This document shows, piece by piece, positions 35,501 to 48,399 of a stretch of 64,000 nt of DNA; position 1 is the first letter of the stretch, and every line of letters begins with the position of its first letter. The stretch covers positions 6,009,001 to 6,073,000 of the forward strand of contig CM060703.1 of the NCBI GenBank assembly GCA_030686995.1, read 5' to 3'. The notes under the pieces were generated by a model that did not search any database, was not told the origin of the DNA, and saw only the letters and a list, made by a program, of their open reading frames with translations. The stretch is from Artemisia argyi. Its lineage: Eukaryota; Streptophyta; Magnoliopsida; Asterales; Asteraceae. The position numbers were made by a program, and so were the translations under genes.

Positions 35501-37489
35501 TTTTCAATGATTCAAAATTAAAACTTAAGAATATTAATCTATTAGTCCAATCTAAGTTTCTATAAAATAGTTATCAACAGGCCAAAAGAGTATATAAACA
35601 TACCTCATAATCAAGTTAAGTATGCCTCATGACTATACAAACATCTATGGTATAAAATAGTTATTTGTAGCAACATTCCAATTTATCATAATCTTATCAG
35701 CAAAAAAGTGTAGGTAAGAGATCGCGTATTTAGTATCCCCAACAAGCAAATTAACTCATGCTTGAGTACTACAAGTTTAAAAAGAACAAACCAATTTTGA
35801 CAACGCATGTATACATACAGATAAATCAAGCCCAGATATATAAGTAGAATGTTGTGCAAATAGTATATCAATATTATTCATACATAGCATGCCACAGTAC
35901 TAAACATTTTCAAAGTAAATTATATAACAAATTGTATGAGGTATCTGCCCAATGTATTCAAAGGAGAATTCAAGTGTCACACAGTACATGGTTTTAACTA
36001 CGATAACCACTTGTTGTTTATTTATGTAAATATCACAGAGATAAGAGGTGCAAAGTGATAATGCATCACTTTCACGGCTCATAATCAACTTACACATTTA
36101 CTACCAAAACATAACCCTAGTGCATATCAAAGAAACAATTGAAACTTAAGCTTGAAGAAGATGCTACAAGTTTCATCATACCAGTTGTTTACATATTGTT
36201 AAAATTATATTTACATGACGAGATTGACGAAACTTTGAAAAATGTGATATTAAATCAACTAAAAATTTGCCTTTCAACAAAGAAAATCAACTAAAAAATT
36301 CAGATAATTGGGTACGTTAATATACCAAGTATTATTTATCATCTTTTTCTCTGTGATAAGGTTCATCATTCAACAAAAAACAGTAGTAACAATGTTTATG
36401 AGATATATTTAAAAGCAACTGTGGTGATTCAAAATCAAATCGATCAGTTTATATAAGATTATGGTTATCATAAAGCAAAAGTTATATAAGATGCCAAGCA
36501 ATATTAGGTGTCACAGTAATAAACTAGATTTACACGCGGGAGTATAGATATATTAAGGCTAGAAAGCAACTTAACCTATATATTGCCATGGATCGATGAA
36601 TGATAATGCTGTATAATCTTACTTAATTTCTTTATTAAGTACTCAATTACATATAATCATTATGTCTAGTAACAACTTTGATTAAAAGAAGACACTTGTC
36701 CTCGGTATAATATGTGTTTAAATGTTCTTAAAAAGAATACGTATATGCAATAATTTATTTCCTCCTTTTTAAAACGTAAATGACTAATTTGTAAAATACA
36801 GGGCACAAAAGAATGAATACGCAATACAATTAAGTATACAACTAAATCAACACAATGTTATTCACCATACGGAATGCTTTTTGACATAATATATTTTGCC
36901 TTTCTTCACTGTCAAATAATAAATCTCTTTTATTTAAAAGAAAAACTAATTAACCATGTTGATATTTTAACCTACAGGTCCATCGTTATAGTGAATCAAG
37001 TCATCAACATTATAAGTAGGTATGATTTATAGGACCTGATCAAGCGACCCCTAATGTAATACTAATAACAAAATCAACTAATATAATTAACAATAAGATA
37101 TTATCTTTAACAATGATTGATATATAATAAAAACTAAAGCAATCAATTGATAAGCAATAAAACCGTTCAAAAAAAAATTGATAAGCAATAAAAGAGTTGT
37201 AACATGAAAACACATAATGACGTTAACCATTAGTGTTACAAAAAATGTGAAATAAATAAAATATTATTTATCATCAATAGCAAGTAAAGCACTTCAACGT
37301 CATTAGTCATATAGTATTAAACTATTAATTGTGTACTCCTCCTTTTAGTTTTGAAAATGTCAGCGAATGATGATATTATCAAATACTAGCAAGTAATGCA
37401 TGTATATCTAAGGTTTACGAATTACCTTTTGTAATCAAAGTCGTGAACTTCAGTGAAACAATCGCTACATCAATTTCTTTTTTGTTAGC
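32530..37489. other. Non-coding interior of the copia element
   Basis: No gag-pol frame survives over about 5 kb. At 32580-32760 the phrase CTCATTAAAAACCTTGCT with GGGAAAAAGAGTGCA recurs as it does near 31890-31960. A 48-bp unit starting AAATTGTTGGCAAGATGCG is tandemly doubled at 34419-34514. The rest is AT-rich and may be foreign filler. Confidence 0.55.
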
Positions 37490-37529
37490 CATGGATATCG
37501 AAAATCATCGATAGAGCGTGCTGATAACG

Positions 37530-37769
37530 TGTTATGAATAAACGGCCTAATAGCACAATAAGATCAATAATCAAAGGAACATAAAAGAGTATGAGAGAGA
37601 AAGATAGAGCTTGTTATTGGTGGTCTTAACATTACATTAGGTGCCTCTATTTATAGGGACCTTAACATAAATGGTATTAAGTACATATTGGGTGTTACAA
37701 GACTAATCATAAAGGCCATGAATATGATGATTAATGTGTACAATCAATATAATAAATATATTCATAACA
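37530..37769 (-). repeat. 5' LTR of the copia element
   Basis: 240-bp partner of the left LTR. The minus-strand sequence just inside resembles a tRNA primer-binding site (TATCAGCACG). Confidence 0.93.
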
Positions 37770-37774
37770 GAACA

Positions 37775-38540
37775 AGAATTTTTCAAAGTAAACAAGAATT
37801 TACACAAAATTCCATGAGATTTATACAGAATCTCATAACATTACACAACAAAAATAAATTCTCAAATGATATTGTACTTTCAGTTTATATGAAGCAAAAT
37901 GAAAATCTTATTGGATTTATACAGAATCCTATGGGATTTTCAACGTTAAAAAGAAAAATACTCCATGTATATATTATTAGTAATTGTGTCCCCTAGTATT
38001 GTTGTTTTAATATTTAATATATTGACACGTAAAAAGTATTGTCATAATCTTACGAATAAAATTTACTAATGTAAACTCAAATATATTAATGACTGAAAGT
38101 AAGTTAGTTTCAGTGTGTGTTTGGTGTGTATGAACTATCAATCGGGTGTAGAATGAAATAGATTACCTTTGGTTTATTTTTTGTTTAAATATAAATTAGT
38201 GTGTCATATTTTTTTTTTTCTTTTTCTTTTTTGGATCTTTTCTTTTTTAATTATTTTGTGAACTGAGGATGGATGTCATGTATTGTATTTAGTCTAGTGA
38301 TTCTTTTAACGAATCCTTTGTGATTCATATAGAATCCCATGGGATTTATATATATTACCCATGGAATTAAACAAAATATAAGTAACAAACATTATATATT
38401 CAAAATTAACAAGATATATTCAAAGTGAACAAGATTTTTTCTCATAATATTACACAACAAAAATAGAATCTCAAGTGATTTTGTACTTTCATTTTATATA
38501 AGCTAAAATGAAAATCCCATGGGATTTATACAGAATTCCA
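37775..38540 (+). repeat. Duplicated AT-rich block carrying the AATCCCATGGGATT motif
   Basis: About 37786-37945 is repeated at about 38395-38540. Shared phrases are TATTACACAACAAAAATA, TTGTACTTTCA and AAAATGAAAATC followed by ATGGGATTT. Looser unique sequence lies between them. Confidence 0.75.
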
Positions 38541-38857
38541 TGTGATTTATAAAGAATCTCATGGGATTTATAAAGAATCTCATGGGATTCACAATCAATC
38601 CCTTGACATTCATACTGAATCCCATGGGATTCATACTGAATCCTTTGTGATTTATCGTCTGTTTACGAATCCCGTGGGATTTTTTTACGAATTCAGTGGG
38701 ATTTTTCTGGACGGAAATTTTGAAAAAAAAATCGTCTTTTTACGAATCCCATGGGATTTTTCTGGACGAAAATTTTGAAAGAAAAAAAAATCAACTTTTT
38801 ACGAATCCTGTGGGATTTCTTTACGAATCCTGTGGGATATTTCTGGACGGAAATTTT

Positions 38858-38899
<42 letters not shown>

Positions 38900-39235
38900 C
38901 TTTTTAGGAATCCCATGGGATTTTTACGAATCCCGTGAGATTTTTCTGGACGGAAATTTTGGGGAAGAAAATCGTCTTTTTACGAATCCCATGGGATTTT
39001 TTACGAATCCCATGAGATTTTTACGAATCCTCTGGGATTTTTACGAATCCTGTGGGATTTTTCTGGACGAAAATTTTGAAAAAAAAAATCGTCTTTTTAC
39101 GAATCGCATGGGATTTTTATGAATCCCGTGAGATTTTTCTAGACGGAAATTTTGAAAAAAAAAATCGTCTTTTTACGAATCCCATGGGATATTTTACGAA
39201 TTCTGTGGGATTTTTCTGGACGAAATTTTCAAAAA
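38515..39235 (+). repeat. Minisatellite of the palindrome AATCCCATGGGATT
   Basis: The 14-bp perfect palindrome and close variants recur more than 20 times. On the left the spacing is about 20 bp (ATTTATAAAGAATCTCATGGG). On the right units are longer and add TTTTTCTGGACGGAAATTTTG and AAAAATCGTC. Open frames across it are a by-product of the repeat. A run of about 36 A sits at 38860-38895. Confidence 0.9.
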
Positions 39236-40019
39236 AAGGTTTATCGAAAGTATATAACAATGCATATCTATAGAAAGATAATTTTTTCTCGTCGTGATGG
39301 TGTATTTTTCGTAGCTTGAAGATTTACTGTTTGCAAGATATGTTTTTTTTTTTAAAAAAGTGAAAAATAAATTTTTATATTAAATGAACTAATATGTCAA
39401 TTTTGCCGTACCTTTGTTATTTTTTGATTTAATCTTAGCATTAGATGAAAGTTGGATGGATGATTGAGATTGACTTATTTGTTTTTTTAAGTGATAATTG
39501 TTTTGTATAGATATCACATCATTTAGTTATATATTATCCGATTGATCATTCATTAAAAAAAAAAAGAAAAAATGAAAAAAGGTGTCATTCTTTTCATGAA
39601 TGATTCAATAGTTTCCTTTCAATAGATTTATTTTGTTCAATAATTCCGTAAAAGTTATGGTTCGGCCACCATGTGGCCCGACCCGAATGATATATACATT
39701 AATAATACGATATGCTTGCCAGCTGCCATAGTATTATTGGCGGCTGTTGACCGAACCCCCCCAAAATTTTAGCCGCACCCCCCCCCCCCCCAAATTTTTT
39801 AATTTTTTTTATTTTTTTTATTTTTTTTTTATTTTTATAATTTTGTTTATATCAAAAAGCTATAAACCTGAAAGTGCGGAACAGAAAATATAAAGTTTAA
39901 TATGCCAAACAATTAAAACTGTCAAAAATACGGAACAGAAACTGACAAAAAGCTGTGTTGTACTGGAAAAAGTGGGGGACAGCTGGGGGACAAGGGGGAC
40001 AGCTGGTGGGCCACCCCCG
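39236..40019. other. Intergenic, low complexity
   Basis: AT-rich, with a C13-14 run at 39777-39791 and T-rich tracts. No gene. Confidence 0.4.
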
Positions 40020-40027
40020 TCCGGTTA

Positions 40028-40235
40028 GGTCGTGTTTCAAACTTTTGGAGCTAACCTAATATATGGTCTGTTAGAGGAGACTTGGACTTTCTAAATGTGA
40101 AAATCATGTTTGCTTTTATGTCGTGTTTCAAACTTTTGGAGCTAACCTAATAATTCCAGTTAAAGAAGCTATGAATATAATTCACTAAATATGAAAAATC
40201 AAGTTTGTTTTTACGTCGTGTTTCAAAAATTTGAG
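40028..40235 (+). repeat. Diverged tandem repeat of about 92 bp
   Basis: CGTGTTTCAAACTTTTGGAG followed by CTAACCTAATA occurs at about 40031 and 40122, with a third, shortened copy at about 40216. Confidence 0.75.
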
Positions 40236-40631
40236 TAAAACATGAATATGTTAAGAAGATAAGAACATGTTTTACTTAATACTTTTTGACAACTAATAAC
40301 ATAATTTGTACTTTACGACGTTTAATTCTTATTAGATATATATATCAAAAAATTATACCCAACTGTTTGCGGATAACAGTTGGAATTGAATGACAAATAA
40401 ACTCTTCAATATGAACAACACAAGCATGCTAGCTAGCTTAGCTTAGTGTGTTTTTTAGGAGGACGATCCTATCAACAATAGATTTGCATCATTTACATTT
40501 GTGAAGAATCAGTCACTATCTCTATACATGACTTGTCTTTATATATGAGGATAAAAGTGAAGTCATATGTGTATATTAGGTTAGGTGTCAAGCAACTAAT
40601 GAAAGGGTACATGTTTTCATATGGTCTTCTA

Positions 40632-40728
40632 TATGTGTAGCTTTACATCAAATTACTTTAGTGATCTTTATTATATATTATATGTGTAGCTTTACATCAA
40701 ATTACTTTAGTGATCTTTATTATATATT
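40632..40728 (+). repeat. 48-bp tandem duplication
   Basis: TATGTGTAGCTTTACATCAA with TTACTTTAGTGATCTTTATT is present twice in direct succession. A partial third copy continues to about 40760. Confidence 0.85.
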
Positions 40729-40849
40729 TCATATCACCCTACTTTAGTGATCTTTATTAAATATGTCTAAATTTAACCTTATTAGATGTTGGAGTATCTA
40801 TTTTAACTTTAATTAAGTCATTTAAATTTGTTTAAACAAGTAAAATTAA

Positions 40850-42499
40850 GAGTAAATTACACCATTCGTCTCTGAACTTGTACCACAAATACACCGTTAG
40901 TGCCAATTTCAAAATAAGCCTATCATCCATCCATCACATCTACATTTTGCATCACCAAAATATTTTATGTCAAAAATATTTGATGTCATTGACATCATCG
41001 TCTTATGTTGTCTCTTTTAGTTCATACAACAACTTTCACAACTCCAGCATAAATCAATATTCATCTCTCATTCTCTCCTAATTAATTAATTTCATCAATG
41101 TTATTATTCTATCACAAGCAAAACCCAAACCTATTAAAAGTTTACGTAAACTAAACATTACCAGCCAACATCCATCTCAGTTGGGTCACCCATCCAAAAT
41201 TAAATGAAATTGGGGCACAGCTTGCATGTTGGATTATAGAAGGTGTGATGTTGGGTTTGTGTTTGGAGGAGTGTACGAGAGCTTGCATGGCTTGCATGCA
41301 GTCGATGGTGGCAGACCACCTTTATTGACGTCGCCATCAACAATTGCTTTATGGTTGGACCCAAGAGTGGTGCGAGAAAATAATTCAGGTGGGGGCAAAA
41401 GATAAACGTGCATGTTGAGTCGGGTTATTGACTCAATTTCTTTTTTCTTTAACCAAAACAATTTAGTTTGAACTTAAGTGATTCGTTCATTTGTTTCCAA
41501 ACGAAAATCAAAATATGAGTTTCGCAAATACTCATAAACTAAGCTAAGTTTGTAGAGTTTCTGACATGATTTGAGGGTGGTGGTGACCGGGTGATGGTGG
41601 TGGTGATTCTGATACTAGTACGATGATGTATGAAACTATACAAGTGGATATTATTGATATATGCCTTGAAAAAGGTGTAAAGGTGCTGAAAGTTGATTTT
41701 TCAAAGTGGCATATGGGGTTAATTCTGATAAGCCTTTAAAGTGACTACTAGGAAAAGTTAGGTTTGCCGGGAAAGGATTCAATAAGAAGAAAAATAAAAA
41801 GGGTTTTTAGCCACATATTTCAAATAAAAGTGAGAATTTTAAGAGGAGATGCATCTATTTTTGTAGGTGCATCTGAAATGTGTGTTTGTGATTACTTCTT
41901 ATCATTCTCATTTTAATTATTCTTTCTATTTGATCCTAACTCTTTGCTTTAGAGGAATCAATTGTTTTTAACATTTTAGGGTTTTATTTATTTAATTACG
42001 TAGTATTTATTTATTTATTTAACTTGAGGTTTTTGATGAATTTCAGTAATTTTAAAATTTTGGGATTTTGATAAACAATTAAATTTGGGGAATTTAAAAT
42101 ATGTGTAAAAAAAGTGAGGTATGTGTAGATCTTGATTAAGTGTCCTGATTTTTGTGATGAATTGTGGCGATGATGGTGGTGTAAGAGAGGGAAGCAGGTT
42201 GGTTATGAATTGTGGTGATGATGGTGGTGTTAGAGAGAAGCAAGAAAGGTGTTAAATTTAGAGTGATAAGCAAGAAAAGAGATAAGGATGGATTGTGAAA
42301 GGCACGTGAATGACTCTTTTGAAAAAGACCATTTTGCCCTTACGTGAAAGGCACGTGATGGGTTTAACCTATTGATGGCGAATGGGACTATTGGTAATGC
42401 GAAATGGATATGTGAGGGATGGATGATAGACTTATTTTGAAATTGAAGCTAACGGTGTATTTTGGGTACAAATTCAGAGACGAATGGTGTATTTTACTC
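40850..42499. mobile_element. Mutator-like non-autonomous element, 1650 bp
   Basis: Terminal inverted repeats begin GAGTAAATTACACCATTCGT and GAGTAAAATACACCATTCGT (right end reversed) and continue through CTCTGAA. Nine-base flanks TAAAATTAA (40841-40849) and TAAAACTAA (42500-42508) differ at one base, as expected for a Mutator-type 9-bp duplication. No transposase. It belongs to the same terminal-sequence group as 700-4317. Confidence 0.85.
41768..41941. mobile_element. Short MITE related to the 21480 cluster
   Basis: The ends AAAGGATTCAATAAGAAG and CTTTCTATTTGATCCTAA are inverted counterparts. The interior has GATGCATCT and GGTGCATCT like the 21.5-kb cluster. It is nested in the Mutator-like element. 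Confidence 0.6.
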
Positions 42500-42508
42500 T
42501 AAAACTAA

Positions 42509-42880
42509 ATATGCAAACTCTAGGATGTTTCATAAGTATCTAATATTCATAAAGTACTTTGTATGCATGAATAAATAAAATCTTTCAATAAATAGATTAA
42601 AAAACTAATGCAATTCTTCATATACTTAAGGGAGAATTTAATCTTTTATTAATGTTGATAAATTTATTTTGATTCAAGTAAGTATCAGTAATGCATGTGT
42701 ACAACTCATTATGATTTTTCTTAATGATGGGTTTACTGAAATAAAATATAAAAAAAATATATATAAACAAGACTCAAATGACATGACAGTAATTCTTTCT
42801 TATTATTATGTCAGTCAATATAAGCCATAACCAACTAAAATATTTATATTTCACCAACTTGTAATTATAAAATTTATACT
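42509..42880. other. Intergenic, no gene seen
   Basis: AT-rich sequence with no recognised feature. Confidence 0.4.
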
Positions 42881-43029
42881 TCTATACTACTAGGCGAGTA
42901 CCCGTGCATAGCAACGGTTCCTAGTGGCAGATAATTAACGATTTATGATATTGGGGTGAGTGTTTTATGTAGCATTCAAAATAGAACGTGAACAGATCAT
43001 AATGTAATTGCAAACGGTTGCACTACAAA

Positions 43030-43240
43030 AGATGCAATTCACAATGATCGGGAGATCTAAAAGTTATACCTAATTTTGTGCCTAAACATGTGTGACAACA
43101 ATTCATTGGTTGTATCGACCGGACCCACTTATTCACGATCCAATCAAGTGTAATGACACATAAGTTAGGCATAAAATTAGTCATGTCTTTTAGGTCTCCT
43201 AATCTTTTTCCATTCACAATAGACCTCAAATGATTAAAAC
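43030..43240. repeat. Imperfect foldback
   Basis: The stretch around GATCGGGAGATCTAAAAG is complementary, with mismatches, to that around CTTTTAGGTCTCCTAATC some 150 bp on. It looks like a small foldback MITE. Confidence 0.45.
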
Positions 43241-44732
43241 AAGTCGTTTAGCCCGTGCGTTGCCACGAGAGCATTGTGTTGATGCATTGAGCTCGTTTAA
43301 GACATGTTTATACATAATTGTAATTGCAACATATATGATTTAAAACATGTTTACCTAAAAAGTATAATACATATAAAGGTACAACCCATACACACTTATC
43401 GGTTCGTTGATAACCCAACAAGTAGTATCCCCTTAGATTGCCATTTTGAAATTTGAACAACAGATATAACTAAAGAGACCAAAATGTGTATATTGAAAGA
43501 GCCTGAGCTTTCTAAGCCTTCAAAAAGAGAACATCATAAAGTTTACTATAACTTCTTTATGTGTCAAACCCACGTCTCCTAGATTATTAGCCCATGTCTT
43601 TGCAAATAATAAATTGTTGACTTTCGTCAGTGGGGGAGTCAACTATATGATTAATCCAGCTTGCTTTAGCTTCAAATGTAATCTGCACAACATATATGAA
43701 AAGAAATTAAAATCAGCAAGATACACATAGCAAAGTAGTTACAGTTTTTCGTTGACATTATTTTTTACCCAATACTTCAAATTCATCAAATACCTTGTAA
43801 AACTTCAATTCCATTCGATTAGTGTATCGATTTAAAGACCAGAAAGCACATAACGATTGGAATATCAAAATACCATTTGCAATGAAAATAACCAATAAAG
43901 GCAACACTAATAAAGCCAACAACTTAACCTATGCATATTTAAAAACCTTAAACAAACATAATCCATCATTTTCTGCATATGAAACTCTAGAACTACACTG
44001 TAAAACCATACCAAAATCATGTATCCAAAATTTAAAAGCATTAAACGAACATAATCATGAAGAGCAATCGCTAGATATATCCTATAAGGCTTCAAATTTA
44101 AATCTTTTTTGCATAAAACATGTTGGTGTAATCAATAATTAAGTATACATGTTCGCTAGCTGTGGAACTGGAACTTGATGCTGCTCATGTACAGGTTACC
44201 ATGACCCTCGGTTCCCAAATGCATTTCCTGTATCAAGACCAAGCCTTGGTTTACCACAAACCGCAACAGCTAACACTTTATACCTTCTTTTAGTCTAGCA
44301 AAACACATATTAATGGTCTTTTGCTTACAAATACACAATTGTAAACTGATTTAAAATAAGCGCGTGATAAAGAGTGTATACATCTGCTTATTCAGTAAAA
44401 TAAAAAGGCAACATGACCCCAAATATATCCATCCGTTTCTTATTGGCTTTTAGGCTAGATATAAATACAATAAACAGATCATAGTTTCATCTCAGATAAG
44501 CACGTTGAAATAACCATGTCGCATCTTGCTTATTAGAAAATGTCTATATTGCACCAAAATAGCCAAGTAAGAGAAACCAGTTTAGATGGTGATGATCCAA
44601 ACTTTGAAAACTGCTTATCTTCTTAAAATAAGCAATCCGAAACACCCCGACAATTAAAAAGTGCCTTGACAATTTATGCAAATTATTGTCTCATAAATTC
44701 TTGGAATAGTGGTCATTTTCTAGAAGTTAAAC
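43241..44732. other. Non-coding; possible exon scrap on the minus strand
   Basis: A plus-strand frame at 43822-44142 has no family resemblance. On the minus strand, 44290-44150 reads VAVCGKPRLGLDTGNAFGNR, possibly more of the RCC1-side gene but unproven. Confidence 0.35.
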
Positions 44733-44951
44733 CTGAACAACGAGGTGCAGTTTAAGGCAGGTTAAGAGCTTGGGAGTCGTTTTATCAATCTCATCACCAT
44801 GACCAAGTGCACCACAGTAACCATTGAAGTGGCTGCGGCTGACTTCATTGTGCTGCTCGCCATGACCCAGCTAGAAATTGGTTACAGAACCAAATGAATA
44901 AACTCTTCCATCACTTGTAACTGCAAGTGCATAGCTTGCACCGACATCAAT
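44733..44951 (-). pseudogene. RCC1-repeat protein, single exon fragment
   Basis: The minus strand reads IDVGASYALAVTSDGRVYSF then GSVTNF, a stop codon, then LGHGEQHNEV and YCGALGHGDEIDKTTPKLL. These are RCC1 beta-propeller blades (the ALxxDGxVYxFG and LGHG signatures) of a plant RCC1 family protein. The 219-bp stretch is bounded by AG on the 5' side and GT on the 3' side, so it looks like one real exon. The in-frame TAG and the absence of other blades nearby mark it as debris. Known family roles range from chromatin binding to UV-B sensing; none applies here. Confidence 0.7.
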
Positions 44952-45127
44952 CTGCAAATTTTCATTTAGGTAAAAAAAATCATTTAGGTATTTCATTGAA
45001 CATTTGGTGTTCATCAAGAAAAGATATAATTAGAGAGACTTACTTAAAAATCATTAAAATTAGCTAATTACCAAAAAGATGTTAATCTTACCTAATAACA
45101 TCAATCACACCACCATGACCAAGATGA

Positions 45128-45271
45128 AGTTTCAATTCACAACATGTCAAAAAACCTTTGAAGCTTCAGAATCTGCAAGTGTTAAGATATTGTCGAAGTA
45201 GTAGCCAATGGTACATCCAACGGTTGGTATGTCAAACACGTATTGTCCTTCCTTTACTTCAGCCCTGGAAT
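45128..45271 (-). pseudogene. Unrecognised exon-like fragment
   Basis: The minus strand is open as YSRAEVKEGQYVFDIPTVGC then TIGYYFDNILTLADSEASKV. Composition looks coding, and it lies between the RCC1 fragment and the next exon-like piece. I do not recognise the family. Confidence 0.35.
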
Positions 45272-45276
45272 AACGA

Positions 45277-45277
<1 letters not shown>

Positions 45278-45364
<87 letters not shown>
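45278..45364. repeat. (ATT)n microsatellite, about 29 units
   Basis: Uninterrupted ATT repeats. Confidence 0.95.
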
Positions 45365-45485
45365 TTATCTTTCAAACTTAAATCAAACCAACTAATATAA
45401 TGGTCAATCAAAACATTAAGCTTTGTAATTGTGATTCTTTGTTATATATAAGACATAAGCTAGAAGATTGACTATCAAGCCATAC

Positions 45486-45724
45486 CTGCTCGACGTACCT
45501 CCCTTACCACAAACATTCCAATGAATATGCATACCAGGGAAAAGAGACAGTTTCATGAAGAGCTCTTTGTGATGTTCATGCCAGCTAGCATTCATGTTAA
45601 TGCCTAACATATCGTCGTTTTCATAATTCTTTTCAGCCTTACAATGGGCAGTTGACACAGGGTCAGCGTCCTCATAACCTGCCGACAGACCCGGGTTAAA
45701 GGAGATGTACGTAAACAAAATCAA
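45486..45724 (-). pseudogene. Unrecognised exon-like fragment
   Basis: The minus strand is open as NPGLSAGYEDADPVSTAHCK, AEKNYENDDMLGINMN and KLSLFPGMHIHWNVCGKGGT. Mixed polar and hydrophobic composition suggests former coding sequence. I cannot name the family. It may come from the same captured gene as 45128-45271. Confidence 0.35.
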
Positions 45725-48172
45725 TTGACATGATTTGAAAAAAAAGAAACACCTTTCAAGTTCTATTTGTTGTCCATGCTTATATCTTCGCTGAAGATAA
45801 CATATATGTAAATTGTTCTATTGCAGGGATGATTTTCCTGATTAACATCGATAAAAGCTACCTATGAGTACGGTAACATAATGCTACTGAAATACTTATT
45901 TTTAAGATGCACATAAGGAAAATTCTAAGCAGTGGCTCAAACACCAACAAATCAGTAGTCCCATATTTTCAAAATTTGCACCACAAATCAGTTTTCACAA
46001 CATCTTTTGACTGAGTTTTAATTGTTTAATCTAGAAACCATAATCATATAAGCCATATACCCAAAAGCTAAGTGCATTGCTTTTGCACTTTAGTTGTATC
46101 TTACTTTGCTTATTCATTAAAAACTATCCACGCACTAATAATTTCTTAACAATATTTTGTGAAGCACAATAATTCTATGGCTAAAAGCGTTAAGCACGCC
46201 AAAATATTGTAAACTTGCAAACTAAGCTACACATAACATAATAAAGAAAAGTGAAGAATAAATCATATACTCACATTCCTTTGGAATATCATAAGTATTA
46301 TGTAACTCCTTGAATGAACCTTATGCATAATAACAATTGTCATCATATTTGCAGGCAACAGATAAAACTCATGCAGATACGCTCCTCTATTATTCCCTTC
46401 CTAACACAAATTATGTTCAGCACTAATCCCATTCTTCAATGGCTCAAACCACCAAAAAAACAACGACTTCGCCAAGGCCATGCTTTTCAACACCAGCACA
46501 CGAGAATTTCTCTTTATAATTTGTCCACTTCTGATTTCGTGTTGCCATTGACCCCTTTATTCGTGGTGCGTTTACTGCATAAGAAGTGATACTCTAGTAA
46601 TTAATATACGCAATTCCGTGGCAAAATGCATTTCTATAAGCTATGTTTATCTGCTCACACAAGATGCATGTGGGAAGTAGATAAGCATATTTGGAAAGCA
46701 AAATACATTTCTAAAAACAACTTATATCCTTTGAGACTTTTTTTACTGCTTATTGAAGTGCTCACCTGTCTCTTTTTTTGAAGCAGATAAGCATAGTTAA
46801 GCCTGCCATTGCATACTTATAGCTTATGTAATATGCAGAAATTATGCCAAAACCTAATGCTATTATTTTCGGTTCAAATCAAATTTAAGAGTTTAAATGA
46901 ACCTACTCATTCGCTCACTTAACATTAAAAACACTTATGCTCAAGAAGATAGTCACTTTAGAATGCTAATCCAAACACCCAATTTATACTAATAAAGTTT
47001 TATGAATGTAAATATGGCTACATAAATAAATTACACCATACAGTTGGAAAAAAAAAGTACCTTATATATCATCTTGAATTCTTGCCGCCGGTACATCTTT
47101 CATACCACAGTCAGAGGCATATCCACCCTTATAGCTCCAAACCTCAAAAAAAATTCACACATGCAAAATCAAAACCCCACAGATCAAAAAGTTTCACTCT
47201 TTTATATAAAACCTCTAAAGGGTATAAATGTAAGTCAAATAATTAAAAAATCATTAAAACTTGAAAAAAGATATGGTGAGACTTACTATTGGTGGCCGGA
47301 TTGAAGACGACGGTGAAAGGTTTGCCGGAAAACCCCACATATCAAAAAGTTTCGATCTTTTACAATTATGTGGTATTTTTAAATCTTTGATAATATGAAT
47401 GGCGTGTTTTTGAATCGGAGGCCATTGATTGAATGCGTTGAATTAATTGCACAATTGTAACTGATTAGCTGTCTTTGAATTGGTTAATTAGTGATTCAAT
47501 AATTTCCTTTGATAGATTCAGCCATTCCTTATAGCTTTTCAATACTTCCTTTGTCGTATTGTTGAAGTTTCTCTCACCCTTGACTTTCAACACTCAACAT
47601 TTTTAACTTTGACAATTTTCTCTTTATATGTAGTTAAGATAAAGGAAAAATAAAAATCTTGAAAGTGAAAAATTGAAAAGTATTGAAGGAAACTTAGATA
47701 ATTAAAGTAACTATTGAAGGCTTGAATGCAAAGCTAAAAATTATTGAAACTGAGACATATTGAAGGAAATTTGAAACCTAAAACTTAGATATATTGAAGG
47801 AAATGGAAAACTGAAAACTTGCGGCCGGAATTACATGCAAGGCTGGAAACATGATTTGCTGGACACGAAAAGTATTGAAAAGCTACTTCTTGCAAGGCGG
47901 GAAAATTCAATTTTTCTATTGCCTATATAAACAACCCCGTGCGTGTATGTGTTAATTTTATTTAATGTTTTTTTATTTATCTGTGTAATGTTTAATTATG
48001 TAATGTTTTAATTTTTTGAATAGAAGTTCTTAAACTTATACGATGACGTTTGAAATTTCATTCATTTACGTTTTTAATTCTGAAACATTTACGTTCACAT
48101 TTACGTTTTTAGTTTATACATATAAAGTATTTAATTAAATAAAAAATGGGGTGTATGGTGAGTGGGTGTCAC
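45725..48172. other. Mostly non-coding; small exon-like pieces on the minus strand
   Basis: Near 47340-47290 the minus strand reads GFSGKPFTVVFNPATN, followed by a GTAAGT-like donor. Near 47145-47100 it reads FGAIRVDMPLTVV. These may be first exons of captured gene debris. The remainder is AT-rich. Confidence 0.3.
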
Positions 48173-48306
48173 TAGGGGTGTAAACGACCTGACACAACTC
48201 GCGAGCAACTCGAGATCGACTCGAAAAATACTCGATTCGACTCGATTTTAAACGAGCCGAGACAACTCGCGAGCTACTCGACTCGACTCGATTACACATT
48301 TACACC

Positions 48307-48399
<93 letters not shown>

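Larger units (their letters stand above)
31606..37769 (-). mobile_element. Ty1/copia element with complete ends and decayed interior
   Basis: Two 240-bp LTRs (31606-31845 and 37530-37769) begin TGTTATGAATAAACGGCC, end in CA and look nearly identical. A perfect 5-bp duplication GAACA lies at 31601-31605 and 37770-37774. On the minus strand the 5' LTR is the right one, followed by CGTTATCAGCACGCTC (primer-site-like) and a gag-like start MANKKEIDVAIVSL at about 37492. A polypurine tract AAGGGGGAA precedes the left LTR. Only RNase H remains at the 3' side. Near-identical LTRs suggest fairly recent insertion. Confidence 0.92.

Noticed and set aside
38515..39235. CRISPR-like array
   Set aside because: Repeats and spacers are both repetitive, units vary in length, and the sequence is plant nuclear DNA.
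38542..39273. Open frames with repeated ESHGI or GFFWT text
   Set aside because: They arise from translating the palindromic minisatellite in several frames.
43822..44142. 106-codon plus-strand frame
   Set aside because: No recognisable motif, and AT-rich Asn/Lys-rich composition expected by chance; the only gene-like signal here is on the other strand.
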